32,368 nt of DNA from Didymodactylos carnosus (taxonomy: Eukaryota > Rotifera > Eurotatoria > Philodinida > Philodinidae), in assembly GCA_905250885.1 (NCBI GenBank), contig CAJNOQ010001381.1, positions 1 through 32,368 on the forward strand. The letters run 5' to 3'. Below, one piece after another: positions 11,354 to 21,565 of this stretch. The notes beneath the pieces were generated by a model. The model saw only the letters and a program-made list of their open reading frames with translations, made no database searches and was not told the DNA's origin. The translations under genes and the position numbers were made by a program. Each line of letters begins with the position of its first letter. Position 1 is the stretch's first letter.

Positions 11354-11929
11354 CTAACGAGGGGACATCTCTAACTGTCGACGCCGTTATGTTGGCTACG
11401 AATAGCTCTCTATGAGATTAAGAAAATTCTAAAAGAATTCGTTCCGATGGCCCTCCGGGACCGAGGTTTGCAATCTCTTCTAGTCATTTTTGGGAAGAAA
11501 CGAAAGAGAGTGATCGAATCTAATAGCATCACGTACACCTTCATTGCCGCCCACGTGGTCTCCATACAGAAAAATATATATATATATATTTGTTCACTCT
11601 TTTTCCCTTTCTCCGCTGTGCTCTAGTAATGTCCACTTGAAATATCTATATTGTACGATTCGCAGAACCTTTTGAGTTAAAGCGTTAGAGGCTTGTAATA
11701 GATAAGATGAAGGATATATGTTAAAAATTTCAAATCTCTAGTCCTTAGCATAACGGAGAAAAAATTGACCAAAATATGAAAAAATGACTTGTCTTGATGT
11801 AGAAGAGATTTCAAACCTCGATTCCGGAGGGCCATCGGAACGAACTCTTTTAGAATTTTCTTAATCTCATAGAGCGCTATTCGTAGCCAAAATACCGGCG
11901 TCCGACAGTTGGAGATGTTCTCTCGTAAG
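11354..11929. repeat. Fold-back element with ~137-150 bp inverted arms
   Basis: Arms 11354-11490 and 11780-11929 are inverted copies sharing long blocks such as GGCTACGAATAG and CGATGGCCCTCCGG. The right arm has an extra ~11 bp near 11791-11802. The ~290 bp centre includes a short (TA)n run at 11573-11590. No ORF with a domain was seen; the minus frame 11677-11994 merely spans the right arm. The element lies just 5' of the ADP-ribosyltransferase and might explain its missing 5' exon, which is speculative. Confidence 0.7.
11573..11590. repeat. (TA)n microsatellite
   Basis: An uninterrupted TA dinucleotide run of about nine units lies within the loop of the surrounding inverted repeat. Confidence 0.8.
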
Positions 11930-12977
11930 TTATTGCTCATTTGCAATAAGCTACACACGCAATTTGTGTGTATTTTGGTGGCATAGTATGTCAATGTGTC
12001 TGGGCGATATGCCCAAACTTGTTATTTCCACACATATCGAGCAGAGTAAAAAGCCACGGCTCCCCACCAGTGGGAGCCAACATTTACTAAGGATGCGTGA
12101 GATGGACCTGTTGTGATTGCTCTAGCTGATGATCTGTCGTATGAAGAGAAGAGAGGTGGTCAATTTCCTAAAAACAATCAGATAAACCCGAACCCGATCA
12201 AGTGCGGAGCGTCTAATTAAAGTCCACTGCAAGAATTAGATGAGGTATCCGTTCCCACTAGGGTGGCAGGACAGTTATCTATGGGACATGCATTCAAAGA
12301 CTTAATCCCTTAGTCTCTGTAGAATCTCAACAACATAACGCTCGTCTGCACTCGCTCAGTCCCTTGACTTTAGGAACTTATATCTACGAACAACCCTCCA
12401 TCACTTTTGAATCCACGACAACGCATACTCCTCCTTTCGGTTGGCGTTCGCTAGGGCACTATCTGAAATATGTTCTAAATTTTTCTTTGATTTGTTGTAT
12501 AAGGTTCGTAATCCAATGTAAACCTAAAAGGTTGTGTCGAGGCCCTGCAAAGATCACCAGAGATCTAAGATATTTCTGAATTCAAAACCAGTATAACTGA
12601 GACGCGCTGAACTTCTCTGATTCCACGGAAAACCCATCTTATGTATAAAGCTAAAAGGTTTTCTGGACACCCTCTGCCGATCCCAAGGAGGTTGGAAGTA
12701 TATCTGATCGATTCGCTATGATAGATTATCTGTATACTAAGTTTTATTATCCGTAAACGACTGGTTTTGGTATTATCACAGTTGACTGCTATCGCGCGAC
12801 ATCTATCTCCTGCCTACAGAAAATGTTTGCTTAGGTTTTTTTCTCTTTGCATCAGTAGATATTTGAGATCATCTCTTTGAATATTTTCTTTCGCGTGGTT
12901 GAAAAGAAATTTTTTATGCTTCTCGCTTATGATTCGCTTATTCATAGGATATCTGACAGGCATTTGTCCGTATTTTG
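11930..12977. other. Non-coding stretch with two small hairpins
   Basis: No supported gene. Two short perfect stems occur: TGGGCGATATGCCCA near 12000 and GGCTCCCCACCAGTGGGAGCC near 12058-12078. The patch is a little GC-richer than its surroundings, but I could not match it to tRNA, 5S, snRNA or a ribozyme core. Confidence 0.4.
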
Positions 12978-13057
12978 CACGCAGACAGACACACAGACAC
13001 ACACACAGAGTCTGTCTGTCACAACCCCTGCCTGCGTGCGTGTGTGTGTGTGTGTGT
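12978..13057. repeat. Palindromic CA/GT microsatellite
   Basis: A CAGACA/(CA)n run is followed after ~20 bp by TGCGTG/(GT)n, so the two halves are reverse complements and can fold into a long imperfect hairpin (CTGTCTGTC also pairs with the left half). The overlapping ORFs are read-through of the repeat. Confidence 0.75.
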
Positions 13058-13854
13058 TGATGTCCGTATCACAGACAACCATTTTGTAAGATGCTAGACT
13101 AAAGTCAAGGGAACAAGAATAGTACAACAATAAACTTACCAGAAAAGCTTTTTGATCAATCGGTTCGAAACACGTTTATTTCAATAAAAAAGTAATAATG
13201 CTTCTATATTTCTCGTATTATGAGAAGTTGTGTTTACGAAAACGATAGATGGCGTAACTCTTTACTATTTCACACATTCGATAAATAAAAATTGTTTATT
13301 CAAGCAAAAGTTAATTAGACACTTGAAAATACTATCATAAATCGCTAGGAGTGTTGTACAAAGGTACTCAGAAAAAATAGAACAGCTATTGTTGAAGCTA
13401 AATTTCATTAGACGTCCTTTTGACCAATGTGCAAATAACTTATTTTGAGTACCGTTTGTCTAAACAGGTCTGGCTATCTATTTGACTTTTTTTTTAATGT
13501 GGATGCAGACTCTCAAAACTATAAACCTAATAATTAACGTGCGATACTCATGTAAATTGCATTCTACAACATTGAGTCTATGAACGAAACGCGCTATACA
13601 CTAACGCTTTAGCAGTAGTAATCTTAATAGAAATCTCTGGTACGGTGGATTTTTCACTATGGAATCAATATCACAGTGGAAACTTTCATCATAGTAGTCG
13701 CTAATGAAGTTGTGCAGTTAGATACACAGTGGAAATTTTAAAGCACCGCGGTATTCAATTTTTCATGGAGGTTTACAATGTAAAACGACTACCGTACCAT
13801 TAAAAACACTATTTAGCAGTGTATGTAGTGATTCCATTTTGCTGAATAACTTTT
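13058..13854. other. 5' flank of the BRPF gene
   Basis: AT-rich, with no supported ORF. It presumably contains the promoter; no motif was recognised. Confidence 0.4.
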
Positions 13855-13865
13855 TTTTATTTCAG
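13850..13865 (+). promoter_or_regulatory. 3' splice acceptor abutting the BRPF start codon
   Basis: A T-rich tract ending in TTTATTTCAG lies directly against the ATG at 13866. Either a 5' UTR intron ends here or this is a spliced-leader trans-splice site. The latter mechanism is known in rotifers. Confidence 0.55.
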
Positions 13866-16800
13866 ATGTTGCGTACTCGTCGCAGTGCACAATTAGCCCG
13901 TGCAGCTGCGGGTGAAACGACAAAAAGTAATCCTCCATCAACGAAAACTAGTAATCTATCGAAAGACGAGTCCTCTTCTTCACTTCCATCTCCTGCGAAT
14001 GTTAATGCAGCTCCTTCTTCACCGCCACATATATTAGAGTTAAACGAATGTGTTGGACGTTCAATTAAAATTTCGATTAATGAAGAAATTGAAATAATAG
14101 CTAAACACAATGCATCACCGTTGCTAATCAAAACACAAACGTCAGATAAACATGAAAAAAATGATAAGGAAGAAAAGTCGATAGAAAAAGAAGATTATTC
14201 AGATAAAGCACCGTTCGAACGTGCATCGACATTCATTCGATATATTGAACCGTTGCCAAATGAACTCGATGAAAAAGTTGAATTTGAAATGGATGAAATG
14301 GTAACTGAATAGCCTTGTTAATCTTATCTGTTGTTACAACGGCATTCATTTTGTTTAGGATATTGTTTGGCTAAGACAAGTGAATGAAGAACGTTCGAAA
14401 AGAAATTATCGACCTGTAACTGGAGATGAATTCGAGTTTATTATTGATCGTTTAGAGAAAGAATCCCATTTTCAAGCATTAAGCCAAGGCGATCATTCAT
14501 CCGGACCGGCAATCGACGAAGATGCTTTGTGTTGTATATGTCTTGATGGCGAATGTTCAAACTGTAATGCAATATTGTTTTGTGATATGTGCAATTTAGC
14601 TGTACATCAAGAATGTTACGGTGTTCCATATGTACCGGAAGGTAAGTCGTACTTTTAATTTACTCCACTTCATTAAGTTAGAAATGACCTTCAATTTGAA
14701 GCCCACTTACTTTGTCTGGTTGAAAGAATTGTATATACCTATTTCTACTACTATGAGTTTTGAGATGAGGATTATTATCTTGAACTCTGAAATTGAGTTG
14801 TTCTTTATACGCAAACTTATTGTATTTTCTTTATCTTAGGCCAATGGTTGTGTCGTCGATGCTTTTTAAGTCCATCAAAATCCGTCCAGTGTGTATTGTG
14901 TCCGAATCGGTTTGGCGCATTTAAACAAACTGATGATGGCGAAAGATGGGCACATGTTGTTTGTGCCATATGGATACCAGAAGTTCATTTTTTAAACACT
15001 GTGTTTCTTGAACCCATTTGTGGTATCAACTGCATTCCATCAGCTCGCTGGAGATTTACATGTTATGTGTGTAAACAGAAAAATGTTGGTGCCTGCATCC
15101 AGTGTTCTCGTACGAGCTGTTATGCCGCATTTCACGTCACATGTGCACAACAAGCAGGGTTATTTATGGAAATTGAAGAAAATAATGAAAATGAATGTGA
15201 TATTGAACAACAACAACAACAAACACAAGAAAAAGTTGATAAAAGAACAAATAAGAAATCAAAATTAGCACCAATTAAACGTCGGGCTTATTGTCATGCA
15301 CATACGCCATTAGAACACGTTACTTCAAAAACAAAAGGAAAAACCAAAAAAGGTTTGTTAATGATATAGTATGGCGCGAAGCTATGTTACGCTATCTACG
15401 TGTTTTTCAGACAATGAGACTGGTGAAGAAGCATTGAGACGTATACAAAAAATACGTATGAAAAAGGCACGACGAATACTCGCTGAAAGACGAAAATCCG
15501 ATCGTTCGATATCTGTTCCCGTTATACCAAAAGAAAAGTATATTTCTATTCTTTTTTACACTTTCACAGATATACATTGTGTTTTGCTTGTTTCAGATTG
15601 CAATTAGTTCTTGAGAAGGTAAAGTTTTCCGATCGCAATAATTTCATAAAACGAATTCAGGCATATTGGACACTTAAACGAATGTCACGTAGTGGTGTGC
15701 CTTTATTAAAGCGATTACAAACACAACGTTCAACGAAGAAAAAAGTATGCCGCATGCATTCGCCAACCTTTTCGCTCTCTGTATATAGTTTTTGTATTTT
15801 ACTAGTTGACTTCGAATTCGGATGGAAATGACAAACATTTAGCAGAGCAGCTAACACAATGGCGTCGTCTAAGACAAGATTTAGAAAAGACTCGTTTGCT
15901 CGTAGAACTCATACGTAAAAGAGAGAAATTGAAGCGTGATTTGGTAATTGATCGATAAACTTTGGCTACAGTAGGAGATCTATTAAATTTGTTCTACTTT
16001 TCAAAGGTCAAACTCGACAAACAAGTGTTAGATAATCAATTACGTCCATTTAGTGTATTTATAATTCATGTATTAGATCAACTACAACAACTGGATGAAA
16101 ATCAGCATTTTGAATTACCCGTCGATCGAGAAGAGGTACATCATATTAAGAAGTGCCAAAGGTTTCAGCTCTAATAATATATATTTTTTATTTAGGTTCC
16201 AAGTTATTATAATTTCATTACACATCCAATGGACTTTTCAACAATGAGAAAAAAAATCGAGCTTAATGAATATGAAAATTTTGCTCAATTTGAAAATGAT
16301 TTTGGTTTAATAATTAAAAATTGTCATTTTTTTAATGAAGCAAATACTGTTTTTTATAAAGCAGCTACAAAATTACGTGATAAGGTAAATGTTGATTTGA
16401 GTAAATAAAAATAAATTTGCAACTTATGCTGTTTGTTGTAGGGTTTAGCATTACTTAAACAAGCAAGACGAGTGTATGAAAGTACGCAAGCTGATTCTAA
16501 TCGTTTATCAACATCGTTACAGCAAAATCAAGACGATGAAGAAGAAATGGATGGTAAATATTTAAATGTTTCTAGCCAGAAACATGTTGATTTTTTTTTC
16601 TATATTTAGATGTACATGTTTCAAGTACAAGTGATAATAATGTTAGCTTTGAAGAACGTTTAGATGTACTGTTACAACGTTTGAAAGAATACAATTCTAT
16701 TGGTAACAAGATGAATATTTTAGTTTTATTTAGTTTACTGTTCTTTTCTTTTATTCACTTAGGTAGTCGATCGAAACGAGTAGTTAATTTAAAAAAGCAA

Positions 16801-17536
16801 ATTGCTAACGTACGACAAAAATTAAGTAAAAAAATGTCTACATCATCTTTTGAAAACGATGAAAAAGGACTTGATGACGAACAAAGAAAGAAAGATCATT
16901 CTAATGGAAAAGAGAAAAAAGAAATAAAAGATGACAATGAGATTGATAGTACAAGTAAATAGACAGAGATTAACTTCTTTTCGTACAGATCATGTTGATT
17001 GTATTCTTTCAGTGGATTGCAGTACTTCTCAATTGACAACAACCAGTGTCGGCGACTGTTCACCAACTGTATCATCTTTGAATATGACAAAACAATCATT
17101 AAGAAAAAACAGTACTCTAGATAAAGTAGATAAATCTGAATCGTTAAATAATACAATAAAATCTGTGTTGACTGAGACAGCAGTGGATGGGTAATAGATT
17201 AAAATTTGTTTTTTTGATAAATTCATCATTTATATTTGTCGTTTAGTTCATTCACCAATTATCAAAAAGGTCGCTTTTCTTTCTCAGTAACCAATAGTGG
17301 ATCAAGCAAGTACGATTACCCGGCTGAAGTTATTATCTTTTTGCTTTTATAACATTATTATTTAAGTGCTGAAACACCAACGATGAGCAATGATGATAAT
17401 GAAAGCTATAAATCGGATGCTGAATTGCATATCGCGTATGTAACAAATCGTTTCTTAATCTATCATTCGTTTATTTTTCTACTTTCTTATTTTTAGTTCA
17501 CCTCAAACAAGTAATGACTCTCATTTACCTTCTTAG
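13866..17536 (+). CDS. BRPF-family bromodomain-PHD finger protein
   Basis: Fifteen coding exons: 13866-14300, 14359-14641, 14840-15352, 15411-15537, 15597-15744, 15806-15943, 16007-16135, 16196-16384, 16442-16553, 16610-16702, 16763-16954, 17013-17190, 17247-17309, 17367-17435 and 17497-17536. All junctions are GT-AG and keep frame (2,709 nt, 902 residues). Thirteen of 14 introns are 56-63 nt; intron 2 is 198 nt. In order: a low-complexity N-terminus; an EPC-like segment with [20 protein letters not shown] (~130-143); a PZP module (PHD, zinc knuckle, extended PHD) at ~200-355 with [26 protein letters not shown] and [13 protein letters not shown]; a basic region with KREKLKRD; a bromodomain at ~555-655 with [17 protein letters not shown] and NCHFFNEAN; and a short coil ([10 protein letters not shown]). 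BRPF proteins scaffold MOZ/MORF-type histone acetyltransferase complexes and read histone H3. The usual C-terminal PWWP domain is not visible; the last ~200 residues are Ser/Asn/Asp-rich. Confidence 0.93.
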
Positions 17537-18830
17537 ATATAATTAAAATAGTTTTTATTCTGTTTTTTTCTTTTCATTTAATTTATTCTTGTTTTTGTTT
17601 ATTTTTCTACATCCACCGCAATACTCATTTTTGTCTGATATTTCCATGTGACTTTTTTCTTTTTCTCTATTTAGTAATGTGTTAATACTTGATTGTTATT
17701 GTAATTTCAACATTTGATTATTGTATCTATATGTATAGTGGTAGTCAATATTTTCGTTTTTTGGTCATATAGAGGTGTGCTTATTCTGCTTCAAATATTT
17801 TAATTTCGTATTTTTTTTGTTCCATTCAAGCATTAAAAATTTGAGTCCTTAAACACTTGCAGTTTCTCTTTATTTTACTTGTCAGAAAAAGCAGACGAGA
17901 GAATGACAAATAGGAACTCTCGTGGAGTTTCAAAAAGCTCATGTTAAACGTATTTCTATGCTTGTTCTACTTCTACTATTTGCTATTCTTGTTCGGACCG
18001 AATCAAATAGCAAAGTGTCATCAAAATCTAACATTTTTATAAATAGCATGGTTCAATTTGTGATTACATACAGACAGATGTAGTTTACATGTGTTATTTC
18101 ATATATCGCTAGTAATAAAACCTTCTAGAGACAGGAAGATACATTCAATCCACAAGAAAATCGCAATGAGTTCCACAAACCACGATGAAGCGTCAAAAAC
18201 AAGAAAATCGCCACACTATCAATTGTGACACACGTTTTTCCAGCAGAATGTCTCACATTTTCTCCACTTCATTAGCAAAATAGTGCCTCCATTTTCCAAC
18301 CAGCGGATGTATTTTATCGATCAGTGTCAAACAGAAGAGTGTCTACTATGTTTAAAAACTAGTCGTTTTCAGCAACAATAAACAAAATCAACCTAAAAGT
18401 TTCTAGATTCTAAAATAACTTTCACTATTTCGACGATATGTTCTTCGAACACTCTATATCTAATACTAATGTAAAAAATGTAAGTTTGCAGAATTGTCTG
18501 TTTTTGTTTATTTATACGGAAAAGCTAAAAATGACAATTCTCTCTTCTGACTTTGCAAGATAAGAACTTGTTTTTTTAAGGTGTCAGTAATTTAAAACTA
18601 CAGCAGAATTTTTTTCCTTTCATTGCATAATTGAATAGAGTGTATCGAGTTGATTAAGAAAATGTGGTTTTTAATTGTTTAAAAACATTTTTTGAGGAAG
18701 AAAACTTGAAGGATGTAAATATGTGAAAAACACTTGAGGTTCACAAAAATTTAAATTTTCCACTTTTAAGTTCCTTTCAAGTTTCAGAACTAATTTTTTC
18801 TGATTTAACATCAAACACTGGATATGAGGA
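17537..18830. other. 3' UTR and non-coding stretch
   Basis: A T-rich 3' flank follows the BRPF stop. An AATAAA occurs near 18114, too far away to be a confident polyadenylation signal. No gene or RNA was seen. Confidence 0.4.
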
Positions 18831-19506
18831 GGGTGTCTAGTCGAGTTTGGAGTCTATCCAGTAAGATTGACTTAGACTCCCCCTGTAAAACGTTCATAAA
18901 CAATTTTGAAAATCTATCATTTTCTGTGAAGAGATCAAGTCTACTTTCTTACTGTACTCGAACCACTGAAGATTAGTTTTAAATGATGGCGTTTCTTCTG
19001 TCACTGAGAAAATTCATTTGCGAAAAATGAGAATTCTGTCCGTAATTTTCAATTTCAAGCAGAACTCAACTTTTATGCAATAAAATATCATATTCGAATT
19101 CATCGTCAAAAACTGAGTCAAATGATATATCTTTCGAAATTTTTCGTCGACTTTCATTTTTTGGTGAAAATCTCAATATTTTTTGTAAATTCAAAAAAAT
19201 TAAAGTAGTGATGAAGAAGTACATCATTCGATTCAGTTTTTGACGTTGATTCCGAATATGATATTTTATTGCATAAAAGTTGAGTTCTGCTTGAAATTGA
19301 AATTACGGGCAGAATTCCGATTTTTCGCTCCTGAGTTAGAAAAAATGACTTTTCTCAGGAAACTAAAAAAAACGGTCTTTTAAAACTGATCGTCGGTGGT
19401 TCGAATAAAGTAAGAAAGTCGACTTGATCTCTTCACAATAAAGGATAGATTTGCAAAATTGTTTATGACCTTTTAACAGGGGGATCCTTAAAAGAGAGGA
19501 GACACC
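18831..19506. mobile_element. ~675 bp fold-back element with ~250-300 bp arms
   Basis: Arms of roughly 18831-19128 and 19220-19506 are inverted copies. The best-conserved part shares GAAGAGATCAAGTC, GCAGAACTCAACTTTTATGC and ATAAAATATCATATTC. Conservation falls toward the outer ends (GGGTGTCT / GACACC). The ~90 bp centre is AT-rich. No coding capacity. This is the longest arm pair in the window, older or more diverged than the hairpin at 6067. The class is unknown. Confidence 0.75.
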
Positions 19507-20230
19507 TTAAAATGAACTCGAAAAAACAAGTAACAAAAATGTTGAGATTCGTCTGTTGACCAGATAGAACAGGACTTTGTGTAGCTGACTAAATTCCTAT
19601 CTATTGTGCAACTCTTTTTAATATAATTTCTTGGCGTATGATTTCTCTATTGGCATCTTCTTCGGCTTTGCCATTCACAATTAACCTATTCATACAACAA
19701 AAAACAAAATCTAGGAGATAAAAAGTGATTCTTAAAGAGTTTATTTTTCAAAGTTCTAATAAATCAGCAGCTCCTATGAAGTCACGCGATTATTTTAGCC
19801 AGATTCTCGTTTCCTACGCTCAAAGCGTCATTTTACTAGATTTGATTTCCCCACGGTTCTCTGAGGAATAAAGACGTGTGCTCTGAGAGAGACACGATCT
19901 AAGACGATATGAAATTAAAAAATAAAATACTAGTGTACATCTGCCAAGCAATTTTAAAATCTATTTTCCGTCTTGTGTCTTATGAGTACTCACATCGTGA
20001 AATGTCAATATGAACTTGCGTAAATCACTTTCTCGAACTAGTTGAACATAATCAGTAGCTTGTTTAGATATGGCAACTTATTAATATTTCTCCTTATTTA
20101 TTTCTCTTTGACGCTAGTTTAGTCATATATTGAAACAGTATGTGTCACGTGCTTGTATAAACATCTCACATTCAGATATTAGAAATGTTAATTTATATTT
20201 AAATGAATATGTCTAACGATAAAAAGTTCT
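19507..20230. other. 5' flank of the CNBP-like gene
   Basis: No ORF, repeat or RNA gene was recognised. Confidence 0.4.
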
Positions 20231-20246
20231 TGTTTCTTCGTTTTAG
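20231..20246 (+). promoter_or_regulatory. 3' splice acceptor in the 5' UTR of the CNBP-like gene
   Basis: TGTTTCTTCGTTTTAG ends 58 nt before the ATG at 20305. It fits either a 5' UTR intron acceptor or a spliced-leader acceptor. Confidence 0.45.
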
Positions 20247-20304
20247 ATTTGTATAGGAGAAAACGCGTGGTGAGCGTGAGAGTGTAGTTTTAGTGATAAA
20301 TCAA

Positions 20305-21565
20305 ATGTTGTGTTACAACTGTAGAGGAACTGGGCATTTTGCAAGAGAATGTCGTATGCGTTCGCGAGATGATGATAATGGTGAAGAAGAATACAGTAGC
20401 TATACAGGTGGTGTTAACAAACGTATAAACAACAACTATTCAAGACAACAAGTTTATGTGAATAACCGTGGCGGAAGAACGAATGGTAATTATAGTGGAG
20501 GCGCACGTTGTTATCGATGTAATCGAGGCGGCCATATAGCACGCGATTGCCTTGAAACTGAAGAGCGTTGTTATGTACGTATTCTATAATTAACCTTATT
20601 ATTTGTTTTATATGAAATGTGCATGGAAATACTTTTATTTTAGCATTGCAATGAGTTTGGTCATTTAGCCAAAGATTGTGATCGAGATGTTGATCCTGGT
20701 GCTTGTTATAATTGTGGAAAACTAGGTCTGTCATTATTGTAAGGCTTTTATCCGAAATTTTATTATTTATTTTCGCTTTAGGCCACATCAGATCTGAATG
20801 TCCTGAACCATTGAAAAGTTTGTCTAATACAAATACTAACTATAATCAAAACGATACTGCTAGTCGATGTTATCGTTGCAATGAAGTCGGACATTTGTGA
20901 GTAATAATTCAGTCAAGTAATAATAATTGAATGTTAAGGTTTGACCATATTAATTCTAGTGCACGCGATTGTGATACATCGAGAACTATATCAGGAGGTG
21001 CCGTAACATCTTTGGCTTCTGGTGTCGCATCGGCTGCAATGATGGACGATGATAATCGAACTTGTTATAATTGTAACAGAATTGGTCATATTAGCATTAA
21101 GTAAGCTAACGGAATAGTTTTTATAATAATCTAAAGGAATATCTTCTAAGTCATGTGTTTTAGTTGTCCAGAAAGTGGAATTAATCGCGGATCATCAAAT
21201 AGTAAAGATGTATGTTACAAGTAAGTTAATGTTTATCAACATAACGTGCTTTGTTTTGTACATTATATAAGTGGCTCTATTATTTTCTATGTATTCTAGA
21301 AGAAGCTACAGTTTGCTTTATTTTTAGTTGTAATCAACGCGGTCATTATTCACGTAATTGCCCTGATTTCGATATCAAATGTTACTCATGTGGAAAAACG
21401 GGCCATATTGCTCGAGATTGCAATAATAATCGAATATTTTCATCGTCATCCAGTGGCCAAAAAACTCAACAAAATCGTACACCACCGAACAATGTTAGTA
21501 ATTCATCAATATCTGGTATAAATTCGACTCATACAACGTCAACTGAAGAAACAACAGCGGCATAA
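20305..21565 (+). CDS. CNBP/Gis2-like protein with eight CCHC zinc knuckles
   Basis: Six exons: 20305-20574, 20644-20725, 20782-20896, 20960-21100, 21164-21220 and 21328-21565. GT-AG introns of 69, 56, 63, 63 and 107 nt keep one frame of 903 nt, 300 residues. Eight CX2CX4HX4C knuckles are readable: CYNCRGTGHFAREC, CYRCNRGGHIARDC, CYHCNEFGHLAKDC, CYNCGKLGHIRSEC, CYRCNEVGHFARDC, CYNCNRIGHISINC, CYNCNQRGHYSRNC and CYSCGKTGHIARDC. Between the first and second lies an Arg/Gly-Asn-rich linker with NNRGGR, as in CNBP, where an RGG box follows the first knuckle. CNBP-type proteins bind single-stranded nucleic acid and act in translation and G-quadruplex control. Vertebrate CNBP and yeast Gis2 have seven knuckles, so this one has one more. 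The C-terminus is Ser/Thr/Asn-rich. An upstream GTG in the same frame is ignored in favour of the ATG. Knuckle-bearing retroviral Gag is unlikely given the introns and lack of a capsid region. Confidence 0.9.

Noticed and set aside
12000-12080. Possible structured RNA with two GC stems
   Set aside because: No match to tRNA, 5S or snRNA signatures; left as hairpins only.
12121-12160. CTGATGA hammerhead-like core (also near 11298 and 32340)
   Set aside because: No properly placed GAAA and no pairing stems around the core could be found.
20414-20788. 124-codon antisense ORF
   Set aside because: It is a shadow of CNBP-like exons 1-2 (His/Asn-rich as expected from reversed CCHC codons) and crosses their introns.
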